Positions 39,401 through 49,384 of a DNA stretch of 64,000 bases are shown here, piece after piece. Source of the DNA: Glossina fuscipes (lineage: Eukaryota; Arthropoda; Insecta; Diptera; Glossinidae); assembly GCF_014805625.2 (NCBI RefSeq), contig NW_023998415.1, forward strand, positions 29,362,009 to 29,426,008, given 5' to 3'. How positions within the stretch are numbered: position 1 is the stretch's first letter; each line of letters opens with the position of its first letter. Below the pieces are notes generated by a model that saw nothing but the letters and a program-made list of their open reading frames with translations, was not told where the DNA came from and did not search any database. A program made the position numbers and the translations under genes.

Positions 39401-42400
39401 CAAATGTTCTACAGATACATAAAAGACATATGTCCATCAGCCAAATCCTTTACTAGGACCACAAGCCTCTCTCAGCTGAACAGGGAATTGGTTGCATAGC
39501 GTACAGCACATTACTGCACCTCGCCGTTCTGCAATCTCACTGCTCGCTTCTGAAATAATGTACCAGCAGTGGTCTTCGCCACAGAGCCCGATGTTTCCGC
39601 TTTTTGATTCAAACGTACATAAGCACAACTCTCTCTTTCCATCATCCCTTTCCGCCGTGCTCACACATAGGGGGGAGCATCGCCTGAGCGACTGATCAAA
39701 ATAAAACAAAAAAACAAAATGCAAAGTTACCCGTAAGAGATAATTTAATAAACGATACAGAATTTTCTAATTTATTACCCTACACAACTTGTGATACTTG
39801 CGTGGGATATTAAGTTTGTGCCGGTATATGCGACACCCGCCCATGAAGGACTCACCTTTCAGCGTACCAATCGATTCAAAAAGTGATTCTAGGCTTCTTT
39901 GTCCATTCGTCCGTCTTATGTTTAACCTCGTCCACCTGTCCAACGATACTTCGGATCGCATCACCTATTGAGCTCTTCTCGCAAAAGTCCTCATGTTAAA
40001 AAGCCGATATATAATATAACTGCAGGACGGTAGAAGCTGTTTAATGGTCATTATTCACTATAATCTTTTCATTTGTTTTTTTTTATATATGCAAAATGAA
40101 ATCTTCGAAAAAGTCTGTTTGGATTTTCGAAATCCGCGTGACCGCAGTTTGGGAAATCCTGCATAGGAAAGGCAAACACTTTCCCGTGCCAGCTAAGTTG
40201 AGTTGGTTGCTTTTGAGGGTCCCATGCGTATTATTATTATCATTATTGTTATTATAATTCGTTATCCTTATTATCTCAAAGGAATAAATCGTTGATTTAA
40301 AGTACGATGAGCACTAGCAACTAACACATTTGGGGCATTTCTACTTTACGACGCTATGCAAAAATTAAATCGGGGCTAATAACTATATATATAGATTTAT
40401 CATCCTTATCGTCTCTTCACGTTCAAGTAAATAAATAAATAAATTTTCATCGAAATCCGTAGTCCGTTGGATCGTGCAAATTTTATCGCCAGTCTGTTTA
40501 AATTATTAGGGCAATGCAAGGAATATCATATCATACTTAGAGACAGATTTAAACATTGGACGAGAAACAAGCATTTGCGACGCAGTCACAATCGTAGTCG
40601 TCCCTTCAATTACACAAGCTAAAGCCTTTTTATCAGTGATCACTGATTTTCCTATTATTGTTGAGTATATTAAGTCAGTTTCTGATGTTGCGCGTAGGAA
40701 AGTAACCAAACGTTGTAAACGGAATGAAAATTTTACTTACCTATCATGTACAACAAACGAAATGATAATCGCCTTCAACTCTTTCTATCCCAGTATTTTT
40801 TATTAAACAAATCTATCGCACATGGATGGGCGGCAAAATAGATGCAAGGTGTATTTTTCAGTTTCATGCCGCTAAAATTGCGACAAAGCCCGGATAACGT
40901 GTTTTCACCTGTCGCAGATATGTTCAAAACTGATTCCGGGATTCCCACGTGAGCTAGTTCTTGCCGCAAGACGTTTAAGGGTTTTAATCTTGCTTTAGTG
41001 GCTTCTTTCGTGTGGACAGTGAATTTGTGGATGGTTGTGAATATATTCCTCTATGTGTTTTGCAATACATTCCTGTAAAAGTCGATCGTAAAGTTAAATC
41101 GTATTCCTTGAGAAGGAAATGCAATACGAATTAGTTTTTATAATAAGATTAGATGGGTCGACGACCACTTCGTCGATTGTAGTGACAAAGATAGATCGCT
41201 AGTTAATCAGCTTCGAAATTAGGGAATAACGTACAAATTTATTACCGCATCATTAGAACGATTACACACGAACACTTTGTCACGAACGTTATATAATATA
41301 CATGACATGATATATACTAGGGCTTAATCGCATCTTCAGTATCATCAACGAGTAGTGTAGATATGAGAGCAACGATCATTTGCTGTTTTCCTTAGGTATC
41401 ACACACGTCGCAAAATAAAATCGGAAATATACCTTAGATCTTATAATTAATTTTTTTTTTTTTGTCGAAAACATGCATAAGCACGAAGAAAACGAAGAAG
41501 AAGAAAAACTCGAAACATGTTCCATGTAAAATTGCTAAGGAAGATGCGTAGTAGCACTCTTTACGAGTTTATTAGTTTTGTGTTATTGTAATTCATAAGC
41601 AATGCCTGTTACGTCTCATTTAGTTGCCGATCACAAGATTCGCTTAGTGAAACAAAGATAATTGTATAAAAAGGAAACGATACAGTTAATAATTAAATAT
41701 AAAATGGGCGACGTTGATGTATTATCGACGCGTTTTAAATCGCGCTTGCATTTGCAAAGTAAAACTATCGGAGCTGATCGTATAAAAAGAGCGAAAGAAA
41801 ATAATGAAGATATTGCAGTGCTAAGCATGTTTTTACCGAATGCTTCAGCTCGAGAAGAAAATCGCAGTTTTTATTGCACTCTTGGCGATCATTGCCGCCT
41901 AGGCGATCCGAAATTGACAAAAGCAGGTAAAGTCTACGGATCTTCGCATTTAAATTAAATTTGTTAACCTACTGTTACGTATTTCAAAAACCAATGACTT
42001 TAGTTACAAGGATTCGATACACTTGACAGTAGATGCAAGGCAGAATTTCAAAAAAAAAATAAAAATAAAAAAAAAAAATAAAAAAAAAAAATAAATAAAT
42101 AAAGAAATCTTTAAGCGAAACTAAGTAAGTTTGAATAAAAATTTCCAAAGCTCAAGATGAAGAAGAAAACTGCCTTTGGTATTCGTTCGCATGATAACAT
42201 ATATAGACGCGCACTACTCCCTGTCTTGCTTCATGTAATTTTTGAGTGCTACTGATATTACAATAACAAATAGCGATTGTTTTTAGGACAATCGATATTT
42301 CGTTGTGTGTCACTGTTACAATGTCATTCTCGCTATAAAATTTTCCAAATATTTCTTCTTTGCCATAAATCGCGTGACAAAACCGTCGCAAACTAATCTA

Positions 42401-44783
42401 ATTGTGAAACTAAAAACTAAAAAAAAGAAAAAGTCAATTATTTTGAAAAGCTCTTCATGCTCTTCCACTTATAAAGATGATTGATAAAAAGCAGTTTTCA
42501 TTAAAGCTACCTGCCTATGAATGCTCTACACACATTAGAAATTTGAAATTATTTTATTTGTGTTTTTTTTTTTCTTTCTTTTTCATATCATTAATTTCAG
42601 GCACCAAGAAAATGGAATACAAGACTAGGCAATGGCATGAAAATTGTTTCTGCTGTTGCGTATGCAAAATTGCGATTGGCACCAAATCGTTCATCCCTAG
42701 AGAACAGGAGATCTATTGTGCCAGTTGCTATGAGGAAAAATTTGCTACTCGTTGCATTAAATGTAACAAGGTAAGCTAAGATGAATACACATACATATCT
42801 TCGATTACGATCGTCGCATATATATTATCATTCATCGAGATTATGATAAGCATATATTTGTGTTTGGAAAGGGAATGGAGGGAAAAGGGGTTTTTCGATC
42901 GAACAGCAATATTTTCCAAGTATCTATGAAACGATTTCAGAAAATTTTCACACTTTCGTGGGGATCCTTTCCTTCCGAATTATGTAATTTTCCATAAAAT
43001 TCCATTTCCTCCGTTTATCGATTACGCTTCGGCCGCTTCTCTATCTCTTTCTCTTTCCTTACTTCTTTCCGACCGTCCCCGTAGTACACGAGTAGAGGGC
43101 ATCCCCTGAATGATTGCTCATATAATTGAAAGAAAGAAAAAAAAAAAAAACGTTTAGGAGGATAAGAGCTTTTCTCTACCCGAAGAAGCGAAGGCCTTTT
43201 GGAGAGGGCATTTCTTGCGGACAGCCCTGAACTGAAACAAGCAACCCCTTAAAATTTCTTTTAAAAAAAACTGTCGCATGCGATATTTTCGAAATTTTAT
43301 ACTTCACTATGTGGAATGTCTCTCGCCCTCTATCCTTTGTCCAGTTAAGTGTTTGATACTACTTCGGAGAATCTTTGAAATGCATTATCTACATATACTT
43401 CAATTATATGAAAAAGTAAAAACTTCTTATCAACTCGGATCCGTTAAAACAAGCTCCTACTTTATTCTGATGCATACCTTCCGTTCAACGGCAGCCGAAC
43501 TTGTTGTTGTTTGTCGAACAATAAATAATACGTCGTTCAGAAACTCCAGAAGCTTACAGATATTGGCCTTCAGAAAAAAAATTCATATTATTTTGAGAAA
43601 ATGTCTCCTCCCAGGGACCGCCTATTGAAATTTGATATCATTTCGATCATTTTTTGGCAAGTTTCAGCGGTTCGAGTGACGCTGCGTTTGTTATCTAAAT
43701 GCAGCCTTTTGAACTCACAGCATTGGCTTGGAACTCTTCTCTGTTAAAAAAAATGCTTGATTGGTGATTTGCTGATTTTTAGCGAGATCACACGATCATC
43801 GACAATGCTGAACGCTGTGGACACTCAAAAAAAGTGGTTACAGTGGAAAATAACGGAGCAAAAAACTTATGTCACAAGTCGATCGATCCAATGCGAAAAT
43901 TGCGTGAATCGAACTTGGAATTGCTGCTCTACATTTGCTATACGTTTGCATCGGAGCGTCTATTATCTACCAGTTGGTAACTCTCTCTGAAAACGACGAT
44001 CCGAAGAGAGAGATTAAAATCAAATGATATGCATATCGCAGTAAACGAAGCGTATTTTGAAGAATTCGCTAAATCCTTTTATAAAACGGGGGCTTAGAAA
44101 TATTTGAGATACATTGAACGTTAATTGGATCGACTATGATGTCGAATAAAATCAAAGTTAAAAAAAATAATTTTTTTTTTGCATACTTCATCTCGATGTA
44201 ATATAACGTCGTTCAGAAGATCGCATTATAGCGTTCAGACATTGGAATAACGATTTTGTCTTAATGTACTCATGTACTCATCATACCATCTTTGCATTAA
44301 TGTTAGATCATTTGATTTATTATTTAACTGGAAACTGTTATCATTATCAGGTCATTACTTCTGGTGGTGTGACTTATAAAAACGAGCCTTGGCATCGTGA
44401 GTGCTTTACGTGCACCCATTGCAATATTATATTAGCTGGTCAGCGTTTCACCAGCCGCGATGAGAAACCCTATTGTGCTGAATGTTTCGGTGAACTGTTC
44501 GCTAAACGCTGTACATCGTGTGTTAAGCCCATAACCGGTAAAATATGTTGCACAATTTTTATTCGCTCTAAGACGATCTTCTCTAATCTAATTTTATATA
44601 TATATATATATTATTTTATATACAGGTATTGGCGGCACTCGTTTTATATCATTTGAAGATCGTCACTGGCATCATGATTGTTTCGTTTGTGCCAGCTGCA
44701 AGACAACTCTAGTCGGTCGTGGTTTCATCACCGATGGACCCGATATCATTTGTCCTGAATGCGCCAAGCAAAAATTAATGTAA
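20769..44783 (+). CDS. Lmpt: Limpet, four-and-a-half LIM domain (FHL family) protein
   Basis: Six coding exons: 20769-20899, 22003-22192, 25263-25437, 42601-42770, 44351-44537 and 44626-44783 (stop TAA). All introns are GT..AG and phases match, giving 336 residues. The start ATG opens a Lys-rich 44-residue leader. Then come a half LIM (His56, His59, Cys61/62, Cys65 region) and four complete LIM zinc-binding domains starting at CEEC 95, CDGC 156, CIKC 217 and CTSC 276. Order and linkers match vertebrate FHL2 (for example DLSYKD, TKKMEYK, GGVTYKNEPWH, ISFEDRHWH), and Drosophila Limpet is the orthologue. FHL proteins are LIM scaffolds at muscle sarcomeres, adhesions and in the nucleus. This is a family-based role. 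Intron 3 is about 17 kb and may hold regulatory DNA. The exon at 22003 opens inside a LIM motif, so longer isoforms could splice upstream exons carrying the missing Cys pair. Confidence 0.93.
20900..22002 (+). other. Lmpt intron 1
   Basis: Donor GTACGT at 20900 and acceptor TTTTCAG ending 22002. It holds (TC)n at about 21139-21166, poly(A) runs around 21390-21410 and poly(T) at 21762-21787. An alternative upstream acceptor ending at 21990 would bring in a stop codon directly after the junction (GGT TAA), so the 22003 exon start is preferred. Nothing coding is seen. Confidence 0.75.
24117..24425 (+). repeat. Dispersed repeat family A, nearly full-length copy
   Basis: Left end TTTAAATACCCTGCGCTATCC, then CATATATCGACTTTTCAAAA, ATCAAAATATCTCGAAAATT, GGACAGACAAACTAATC, AATCGATCAGTATAATGAAA, GGTCTATCTCAATTC and a right-end CGCAAGTGGTGCA. 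Block order is the same as in the 13.0-kb and 35.1-kb copies. Confidence 0.6.
24690..25040 (+). pseudogene. Decayed mariner-family transposase fragment (first catalytic Asp region)
   Basis: Conceptual translation around 24880-24960 reads RRNKKNFSRNI, then after a frame change MDQAWIRNYKSA. This resembles the mariner block (Q)RNKK.F.R...TMDETWI.HY in which the Asp is the first catalytic residue; here the DET motif reads DQA. Frameshifts and stops interrupt it, and no terminal repeats were identified, so it is a dead relic in Lmpt intron 2. The similarity is recalled and was not computed. Confidence 0.45.
25521..25653. repeat. (TC)n microsatellite with a 10-N assembly gap
   Basis: A polypyrimidine (TC)n array with a few TTTC interruptions is broken by ten N at 25597-25606. 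The assembly clearly failed to span the array, so its true length is unknown. It sits about 85 bp downstream of the Lmpt exon ending at 25437. Confidence 0.95.
26980..27275 (+). repeat. Dispersed repeat family A copy
   Basis: It contains GGAAAAAGTAGTCCGATGCC, ACCATTTTGAATAGTGTTCG, GATGTACTAAATTTCATTAA, GACAGACGGACAGACAAGC, an ATAATAAAAGTTGG block and the right end TACCACAAGTGGTATAGAGTGT followed by AATAATAATAA. A (TA)n expansion has inserted near 27170-27187. The left end is unclear. Confidence 0.6.
27476..27860. other. Relatively GC-rich island in Lmpt intron 3 with overlapping open frames, unrecognised
   Basis: This patch is noticeably less AT-rich than its surroundings and is open on both strands: a 120-codon frame on the minus strand (27476-27838) and a frame of about 95 codons on the plus strand (27573-27860). 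Neither translation resembles a family I know. The minus frame has a Leu/Arg-rich C-terminal half. It could be a nested small gene, a decayed transposon fragment or a conserved regulatory element. No splice or promoter signal settles this. Confidence 0.25.
30360..31620 (+). repeat. Cluster of dispersed repeat family B fragments
   Basis: It contains family B landmarks: GCTTGCAACACCCAGAAGAA near 30390, TCCGTATGTCCGTCTGTGTA near 30440, TCGGCCACGCCCATCCAATC near 30705, a second CGTGGCCAATTTTTTCC near 31100, and near 31460 GACGGACAGACGAACAGACGGGCATGGCTAAATCGA-like sequence. Related pieces lie at 51090 and 61690. This type of CGGACAGACGG repeat is common in fly intergenic DNA. It has no coding capacity. 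Confidence 0.45.
35095..35375 (+). repeat. Dispersed repeat family A copy
   Basis: It contains the ATATGGAAAGTGGTCGAAAA core, ACCATTTTCAATAGCGCTCG, GTAAAATATCTCAAAAATCG, TGAATCGATCGGTATAACA, a TTAATACATC block and the right-end palindrome ACCACAAGTGGTCTAGG. It closely parallels the 13.0-kb copy. Confidence 0.6.
38040..38610 (+). repeat. Dispersed repeat family A copy with flanking AGGGGTTGTCCGAAAAATAG
   Basis: The family A order is seen from about 38290: ACGGCCTTTTCGAAGTACAT, TCCGTATTTAATAGCGCTTA, TTTCATTAAAAGAATCTC, AGACGGATAGACAAC, ACTTAATATATCC and a degraded CCACAA end. About 250 bp upstream, at 38044, lies GGCTGTCC-like sequence (AGGGGTTGTCCGAAAAATAG) that resembles a transposon terminus. 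That second point is a weak impression. Confidence 0.4.
39770..39965 (-). repeat. Dispersed repeat family A, partial minus-strand copy
   Basis: On the plus strand it opens with TACCCTACACAACTTGTGAT, the inverted counterpart of the family right end, followed by a TCGATTCAAAAAGTGATTCT block and CCATTCGTCCGTCTTATGTT. It is therefore the right half of an element inserted in reverse. Confidence 0.5.
41704..41926 (+). CDS. Lmpt: Alternative first coding exon of Lmpt
   Basis: The exon opens at the first ATG of a long frame (MGDVDVLSTRFKSR...) and runs 74 codons plus one base to a GTAAAG donor at 41927. That phase equals the phase of the upstream Lmpt exon (25263-25437), so it joins the acceptor at 42601 in frame to make ...KLTKAG-TKKMEYK. 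The predicted isoform is 245 residues: a 74-residue unique head, the second zinc finger of LIM2, then LIM3 and LIM4. The head is compositionally normal, with a basic N-terminal half and a Cys/His patch (YCTLGDHC) near its end, which may substitute for part of the missing zinc site. Independent transcription from a promoter upstream of 41704 is inferred from the structure. Confidence 0.75.
42771..44350 (+). other. Lmpt intron 4
   Basis: Donor GTAAGC and acceptor ATTATCAG. It contains a CT-rich stretch at 43030-43080, a short repeat shared with 39650-39720 (a GGGCATCCCCTGAATGATTG-like block followed by an A-rich tail), and a decayed mariner transposase fragment at about 43760-44165. No further exon is supported. 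Confidence 0.65.
43860..44165 (+). pseudogene. Decayed mariner-family transposase, C-terminal part
   Basis: Translation near 44040-44100 gives VNEAYFEEFAKSFYKTGA, matching the mariner C-terminal block (VNAYF..L..S.F..GI). In another frame, 44112-44150 ends TLNVNWIDYDVE-stop, like the usual ...L.GDYVE terminus. Just upstream, KLRESNLELL and LSLKTTIR resemble the mariner blocks before and after the PHPPYSPDLAPSD motif, which is itself destroyed. Frameshifts and stops show it is inactive. The identification is from memory of the family. Confidence 0.6.
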
Positions 44784-45640
44784 ATCTTTCAAAAAAAAAA
44801 TAAAGAGAAAAAAAAATAAAAACAAAGAAAAAAAAAAAAAAGAGAAAGAGAAAATAAACAGCTTCTATTAAATGCAATGTTGGACGCCAGACCGAAGAGA
44901 CGCGAACATGCCAACAGAACATTAAAAAAAGCGATATGTAATCAAATATAGAGCAATAATTAAAGCATAATTGGAAATCGATCGAGAAACAAAAATTCTA
45001 TTAGATGAGAAACAAAAAAAACAAAAAAAAACAAAAAACATATTCTGACAGTGAGGCTGCTTTAATTAAAAAATCACAAAAGTGCTTAATTAGCTAAACT
45101 GATGCGAAATGATATAAAAAGTAAAATGTATCTTTATTTTTTTCTTCCAGTTTTTTTTTTTTTTTTTCAATAATTTTTGTTTCTTAGTTTTTGTCAATAA
45201 AAACAATCAATTAACAATTAATTAATATAAAATTATCGTTTAAGTTTCTTGTTTTTAGTTGTTTTATCTATTTTTTTTTAATTTTTTTTTTTTTTTTTTT
45301 TTTTGTGTGTATATTTTGTTTTTTTAATTTAGTTGTTACTTGAAAAGCAAACAAACTACTCTTGTCTTTAATTCAAAACTACTTTCAATACGATAGTGAT
45401 TTGGTTTACATTTACATTTATTTTTATAAGCTATAAATAAAATTTCAAACACGTACATTTACACACACATATATATATATGCTCACGCATACACCTACAT
45501 ACTCGCAAACTTGCACACAAAAACACACTGAAAATGATAACAAATAAATAAAACAACAATAAACTATGAGTATACCGCGTCCAATTTCTTGTTATATCTA
45601 ATGGAATAAAATAATAAAAAACAATAAAAAACAATAAAAA
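44784..45640 (+). other. Lmpt 3' UTR and flank
   Basis: A/T-rich non-coding sequence follows the stop codon. Several AATAAA hexamers occur, at about 44799 directly after the stop, at 45196-45201 and later ones, so multiple poly(A) sites are possible. Long poly(A) and poly(T) runs are present. No gene is seen. Confidence 0.5.
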
Positions 45641-45854
45641 AAAAGCCGAAACATTTTTTAAACTTTATTGATTTAAAAATAAAAACTGCACAATCAAATG
45701 GATAGAACACAAATATTTTCTAATTATTTTATTTGCTTAGAACAGATTTACTTTTGCTTAATCCTATTAAAATCATTGTATTACTAATTATATATGTTTA
45801 AAAAATAAAACAATTTGACCGCAATTGTATTTACAAAAACAAATAATAATAATA

Positions 45855-45898
<44 letters not shown>

Positions 45899-46859
45899 TC
45901 AATAAATGCATTATGATTGAAACTACAATAGCTGAACATTACTTTCGCCTAAACAGGGGCGATCTGCAGTTATCAGATCTGTAAGTAATCAAGTTTCCTT
46001 CTCTTATCATGACTATCACGCTCAAAAATTGCCTAATGCAACAAATGTGCGACATGAGCAATCATCAAAAAAAAACTCTTATACACGAAATTCTTTGGGC
46101 AGAAATAGCTTTCTATGATGTGGTGGCAATGTTTTAGATCAGCTAATAACACTGGAATTAACTCAGATAATGTATATCATATAATTAATTATCTGAAAAG
46201 CGTTATTAAGAAATTATTAAAAAATATATAGCTTAGCTTGTCTCATCATCTATCACGCTATCAGCTAATCGTAAAAACGAACTAAAATTAATCTATGCCT
46301 TCAGTTACGATCACCAAGATTCGGAAAATTCGAAACCTACCCATTAATGCTATGTGCACATGTGATCATCCATACATCACACTATCATATTAATATATAC
46401 TCTTTGCATATTTCGCGTTCAATGACAATCAACTTATATCAAACATTATTATATAAAGAAATTTTTATTGATATTATAACGAGTATCGCGAGTATTCGAT
46501 TTGAAATTTGATAGATCAACACAACTACACAAGTGCCTAAATTTTGTTGAAAACGAAATCGCCCAAAATATCGCAAGAGGCAAAGATTGTGTCGACGCTT
46601 ATCCGTGGGTGTGGTGGTAAACAATTTTTTACCAAGTTTTACTGGCTTATCTTGTCAACAATACTTCCCATCTATAAGCAAAAGTTCTTCTCATCGTACA
46701 GTTCGCAATTACCACACTTTACATACTCATGTTTTCCTTAATTCTCCTATTCCTATCATGCTTTCCTTGATCCTCAGATCCTGTTCCTGCAAGTGACATA
46801 AAAAAGATTAACAAAGTCATTGTTAAAGCTATAAAAGGGGTAATTAATATGGGGACATT

Positions 46860-47600
46860 GGGAAAAGCATGTAAAAGCCAAAATATTGCTATTAGAAGCG
46901 GAGGCATTAGAAGCAAAATTAGCAAAAAGGCACAATAGGCACTCAGGCACTGAGCCTGAACTAAAAGGATGACTCGACGAGCAACTAATCAAAGGAGGGG
47001 AAGGCATTCCAATGTAATGTCGACGGAAACGAAGAGACCGCCAGACGAATGATGAATGCACAACGGTTAAGGAACGTGGCTTGGATTGAAATATATCGCT
47101 TGTCGCTGTCCAATAGCAGCAAAAAGAAAAGACATCAAAAATGGGCGGGATAGAGCCCAGAATGGTATCAAAACTTATCGTTAAAGTTCGCCAATCAAAA
47201 GCAGGAAAAACAACCGGTGACGGGAAAATAACATTCTTGAGGAGAGGGTCGAGGAAAATTATTCAAATGATTTTGGAGGAAAAAGGAGCAGACTTTCCCT
47301 CTGCTATCGATACTAATGAAAGGAAATGCGACAACAAACCAAACAAACCAATTTGCGCTGCCGAAATCGAACGGCTACACCATCAACATGAAAGAATACT
47401 GGAGAGGGGTCAAACCGAGATTACCTTTGCGTCACGAAAAGCGTAAAAAAAATCGAACAGAAACTCTAACAAGAGCAGAATATCAGAAATCAGTACCAGC
47501 ATGGATTCATGTTTCAGCCCAAGCATCAGCCTTTATGAACCGCATCATTTCTTTAATCACTTCTTATATAAGTTCTAATTTTGAAAAAGCCGTTACATGA
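46860..47600 (+). pseudogene. Possible decayed non-LTR retroelement ORF1-like remnant
   Basis: The stretch is more GC-balanced and purine-rich than its flanks. Frames broken by stops have coding-like composition. At 47141-47443 the product includes SKLIVKVRQSKAGKTTGDGK, which loosely resembles the VxKVRKTRxGD segment found in ORF1/gag proteins of R1/LOA-type non-LTR elements. No zinc knuckles, reverse transcriptase or terminal features were seen. It may instead be a remnant of something else. Confidence 0.3.
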
Positions 47601-48649
47601 AAACAATTTTTTGTCATATTAAATTGATGTAAAAAATTTGAATCCAATGGTCCAACTTTTCAAAATCTCCCGTATAATCGATAAGTACTATAAGTGCACC
47701 TTTTCATGACAATACAGACTAATTATTATAATTTTATCATAAAAATTAGTGGCTTACGACAATTTGGCATAGAGATAAACGAAGAGAAAAATATGAAGAA
47801 TACGATCTGTAACAAGAAAACTCATTTTTCGATTGTATTAACCACATCTATGCACAGTTTGTCTCTCGACTAGATAACGGTTGCCATAGATAGTGTGCTA
47901 TGCGCGGGAACTAGATCAATATTTTTCCGCAACATTTCCCATAATTCATAAATGATCCTGTGAGCAGATGAAAGTCCCATTTTAAAATAAAGGGCGCCGT
48001 ACTATACACTTACATCATGGGGGGAACATCTAAACAATCGCAGTCCGTATACAAGTACTTATTCACGATATAGATAATATACGCGTACACAAGTACAAGA
48101 TAAGTCGTACTTGCAACGCCTTCCAATAAGTTTATATAAAAAATTACAAACATTGTAGATTCATCTTAGAGTGTTTCAAATTTTTAATGGTCATGCGGCT
48201 ATATTTATTCAAACGCTAATGCAGGTTTGGGAAACCGATCTTGTCCAATATTGTCTGTTTCATGCTTGCGATCAATCAATTCTTTTCTTTCACTTAACTC
48301 TATCAGCAAGAAGAGATGTTTCTCCTTTATTCTTACGTATTTAGTACTTGCGGTCTAAAAAGTCGTGGCAGTGATGTTACCCATTTGGTGATGGGGAATA
48401 ATAAAGTCAGACTGACCAGATAAATAATAAAGTTGCATTCACGTGTCATACCACATTATCTGAAAAGAGAAAATGTAAACAACTAGCATATGACTCGAAG
48501 AGTAAATGTAAAGAAATCGACATAATATATAATAAAGATAAACAACGAAAATAAGCTTTTTGATTAATTAACGATATAAAGAATTAAGAAAAATGAATTT
48601 AAAACCAGAAGCATGAAATGAACTTTTAATATATTTTAAATATCTGCAT

Positions 48650-48800
48650 GAGTAGCCTGTCAACCAAGGGATCACGATTAAGAACTCAAAGATCGAGGTT
48701 TCAAAGCTCATAGGTGGTAGAGTTTTCAATACAGGCGAGCATATGATCTAAGTTTTCCAATAGCCTTTAAATCCGTACTTAGTAAATATATTTGCAAAAT
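48650..48800 (+). mobile_element. Decayed tRNA-derived SINE, second copy
   Basis: It aligns by eye with the SINE at 18069. The B-box region GATCGAGGTTTCAAAGCTC corresponds to GGTCGTGGGTTCGAATCTC, then GGTGGTAGAGTTTTCAATA corresponds to GCGGTAGAGTTTTTAATA, and an ATGATCTAAGTTTTCCAATAGCCTT block corresponds to the body. The A box is poorly preserved. It is older and more diverged than the first copy. Confidence 0.55.
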
Positions 48801-49360
48801 ATATATGCATTAAATAAATCAAATAAATGTATATTAAAATGGAAATGAATCGTTTTTATTGCTCGTTTTCCATGTCTTCTATGTAGATTAGACTAAAATT
48901 TCAAATCAAATAATATGAACACATATCACAGTTAGTAGAGAGTAAACATAAATTTAAAAAAAAATCTTCCTCACAATTTCTTTTAACATATTTTTCTTTC
49001 TATTTTTAGTTAAACATATAGAAGTATACATACAAAATCATATATTTCCAATTCGTATAAAGCTTCATGCAAGGCTGAATTTTTATCTCGAAAAACGTGA
49101 TTACGCTCCATTGTATTGGACACTTAGTTTTTTAATGTAATCCCATAAAATCCCATAAGAATGTATTTGCTTCATGTTATGAACCTGTTTCATGGCTTGG
49201 CAACTCTAAGTTAGTGCATGTGTTGGCTAAGTCTATAAAATTTAATAATAAGAAGTATATATATAAGCGAAATTTCACGATTAGAATAAATTTTATACAA
49301 TTATCTCTGCTATTGTGTCGTTTATTTCATAGAAAGAGAAACTCAATCAATTTGTTAACC

Positions 49361-49384
49361 ATGGTCTTGGCTGAAAGCGAAAAG
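49361..49384 (+). CDS. eIF4E1: Alternative first coding exon of eIF4E (isoform with MVLAESEK N-terminus)
   Basis: ATG GTC TTG GCT GAA AGC GAA AAG is followed by a GTAATT donor at 49385 and is phase 0, matching the acceptor at 55749. The eight residues MVLAESEK resemble the MVVLETEK start of the main Drosophila eIF4E1 isoform as I recall it. Joined to the common exons it gives a 226-residue protein. The ATG lies in good context (AACCATGG). The exon is too short to identify on its own; phase, splice site and family resemblance together support it. Confidence 0.7.

Larger units (their letters stand above)
25438..42600 (+). other. Lmpt intron 3 (about 17 kb) containing an alternative first exon
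   Basis: Donor GTAAGC after the LIM2 half-exon and acceptor TTAATTTCAG before 42601. The intron holds the alternative first exon at 41704-41926, a (TC)n array with a 10-base gap, repeat copies near 26980, 31330, 35100, 38290 and 39770, and many microsatellites: poly(A) 28400-28432, (TTC)n 30314-30337, (AATA)n about 32430-32480, (AAT)n 33236-33261, (AAG)n 33708-33732, (TG)n 36427-36459, (CCAT)n 36976-37000 and (TA)n about 37650-37672. Large first or internal introns of muscle genes often carry enhancers, but I cannot locate one. Confidence 0.7.
45641..49100. other. Gene-poor DNA between Lmpt and eIF4E
   Basis: It contains (AAT)n at 45843-45898, a retroelement-like degraded stretch at about 46540-47600 and a decayed SINE copy near 48650-48800. 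Small frames here show no recognisable products. Confidence 0.5.

Noticed and set aside
39437..39724. Minus-strand 95-codon Cys-containing frame
   Set aside because: No splice or family support; part of it is the short block shared with 43060.
49000..49009. CTATTTTTAG as a MEF2 site upstream of eIF4E
   Set aside because: It matches the consensus, but such AT-rich matches occur often by chance here and the site also looks like a splice acceptor; there is no supporting context.
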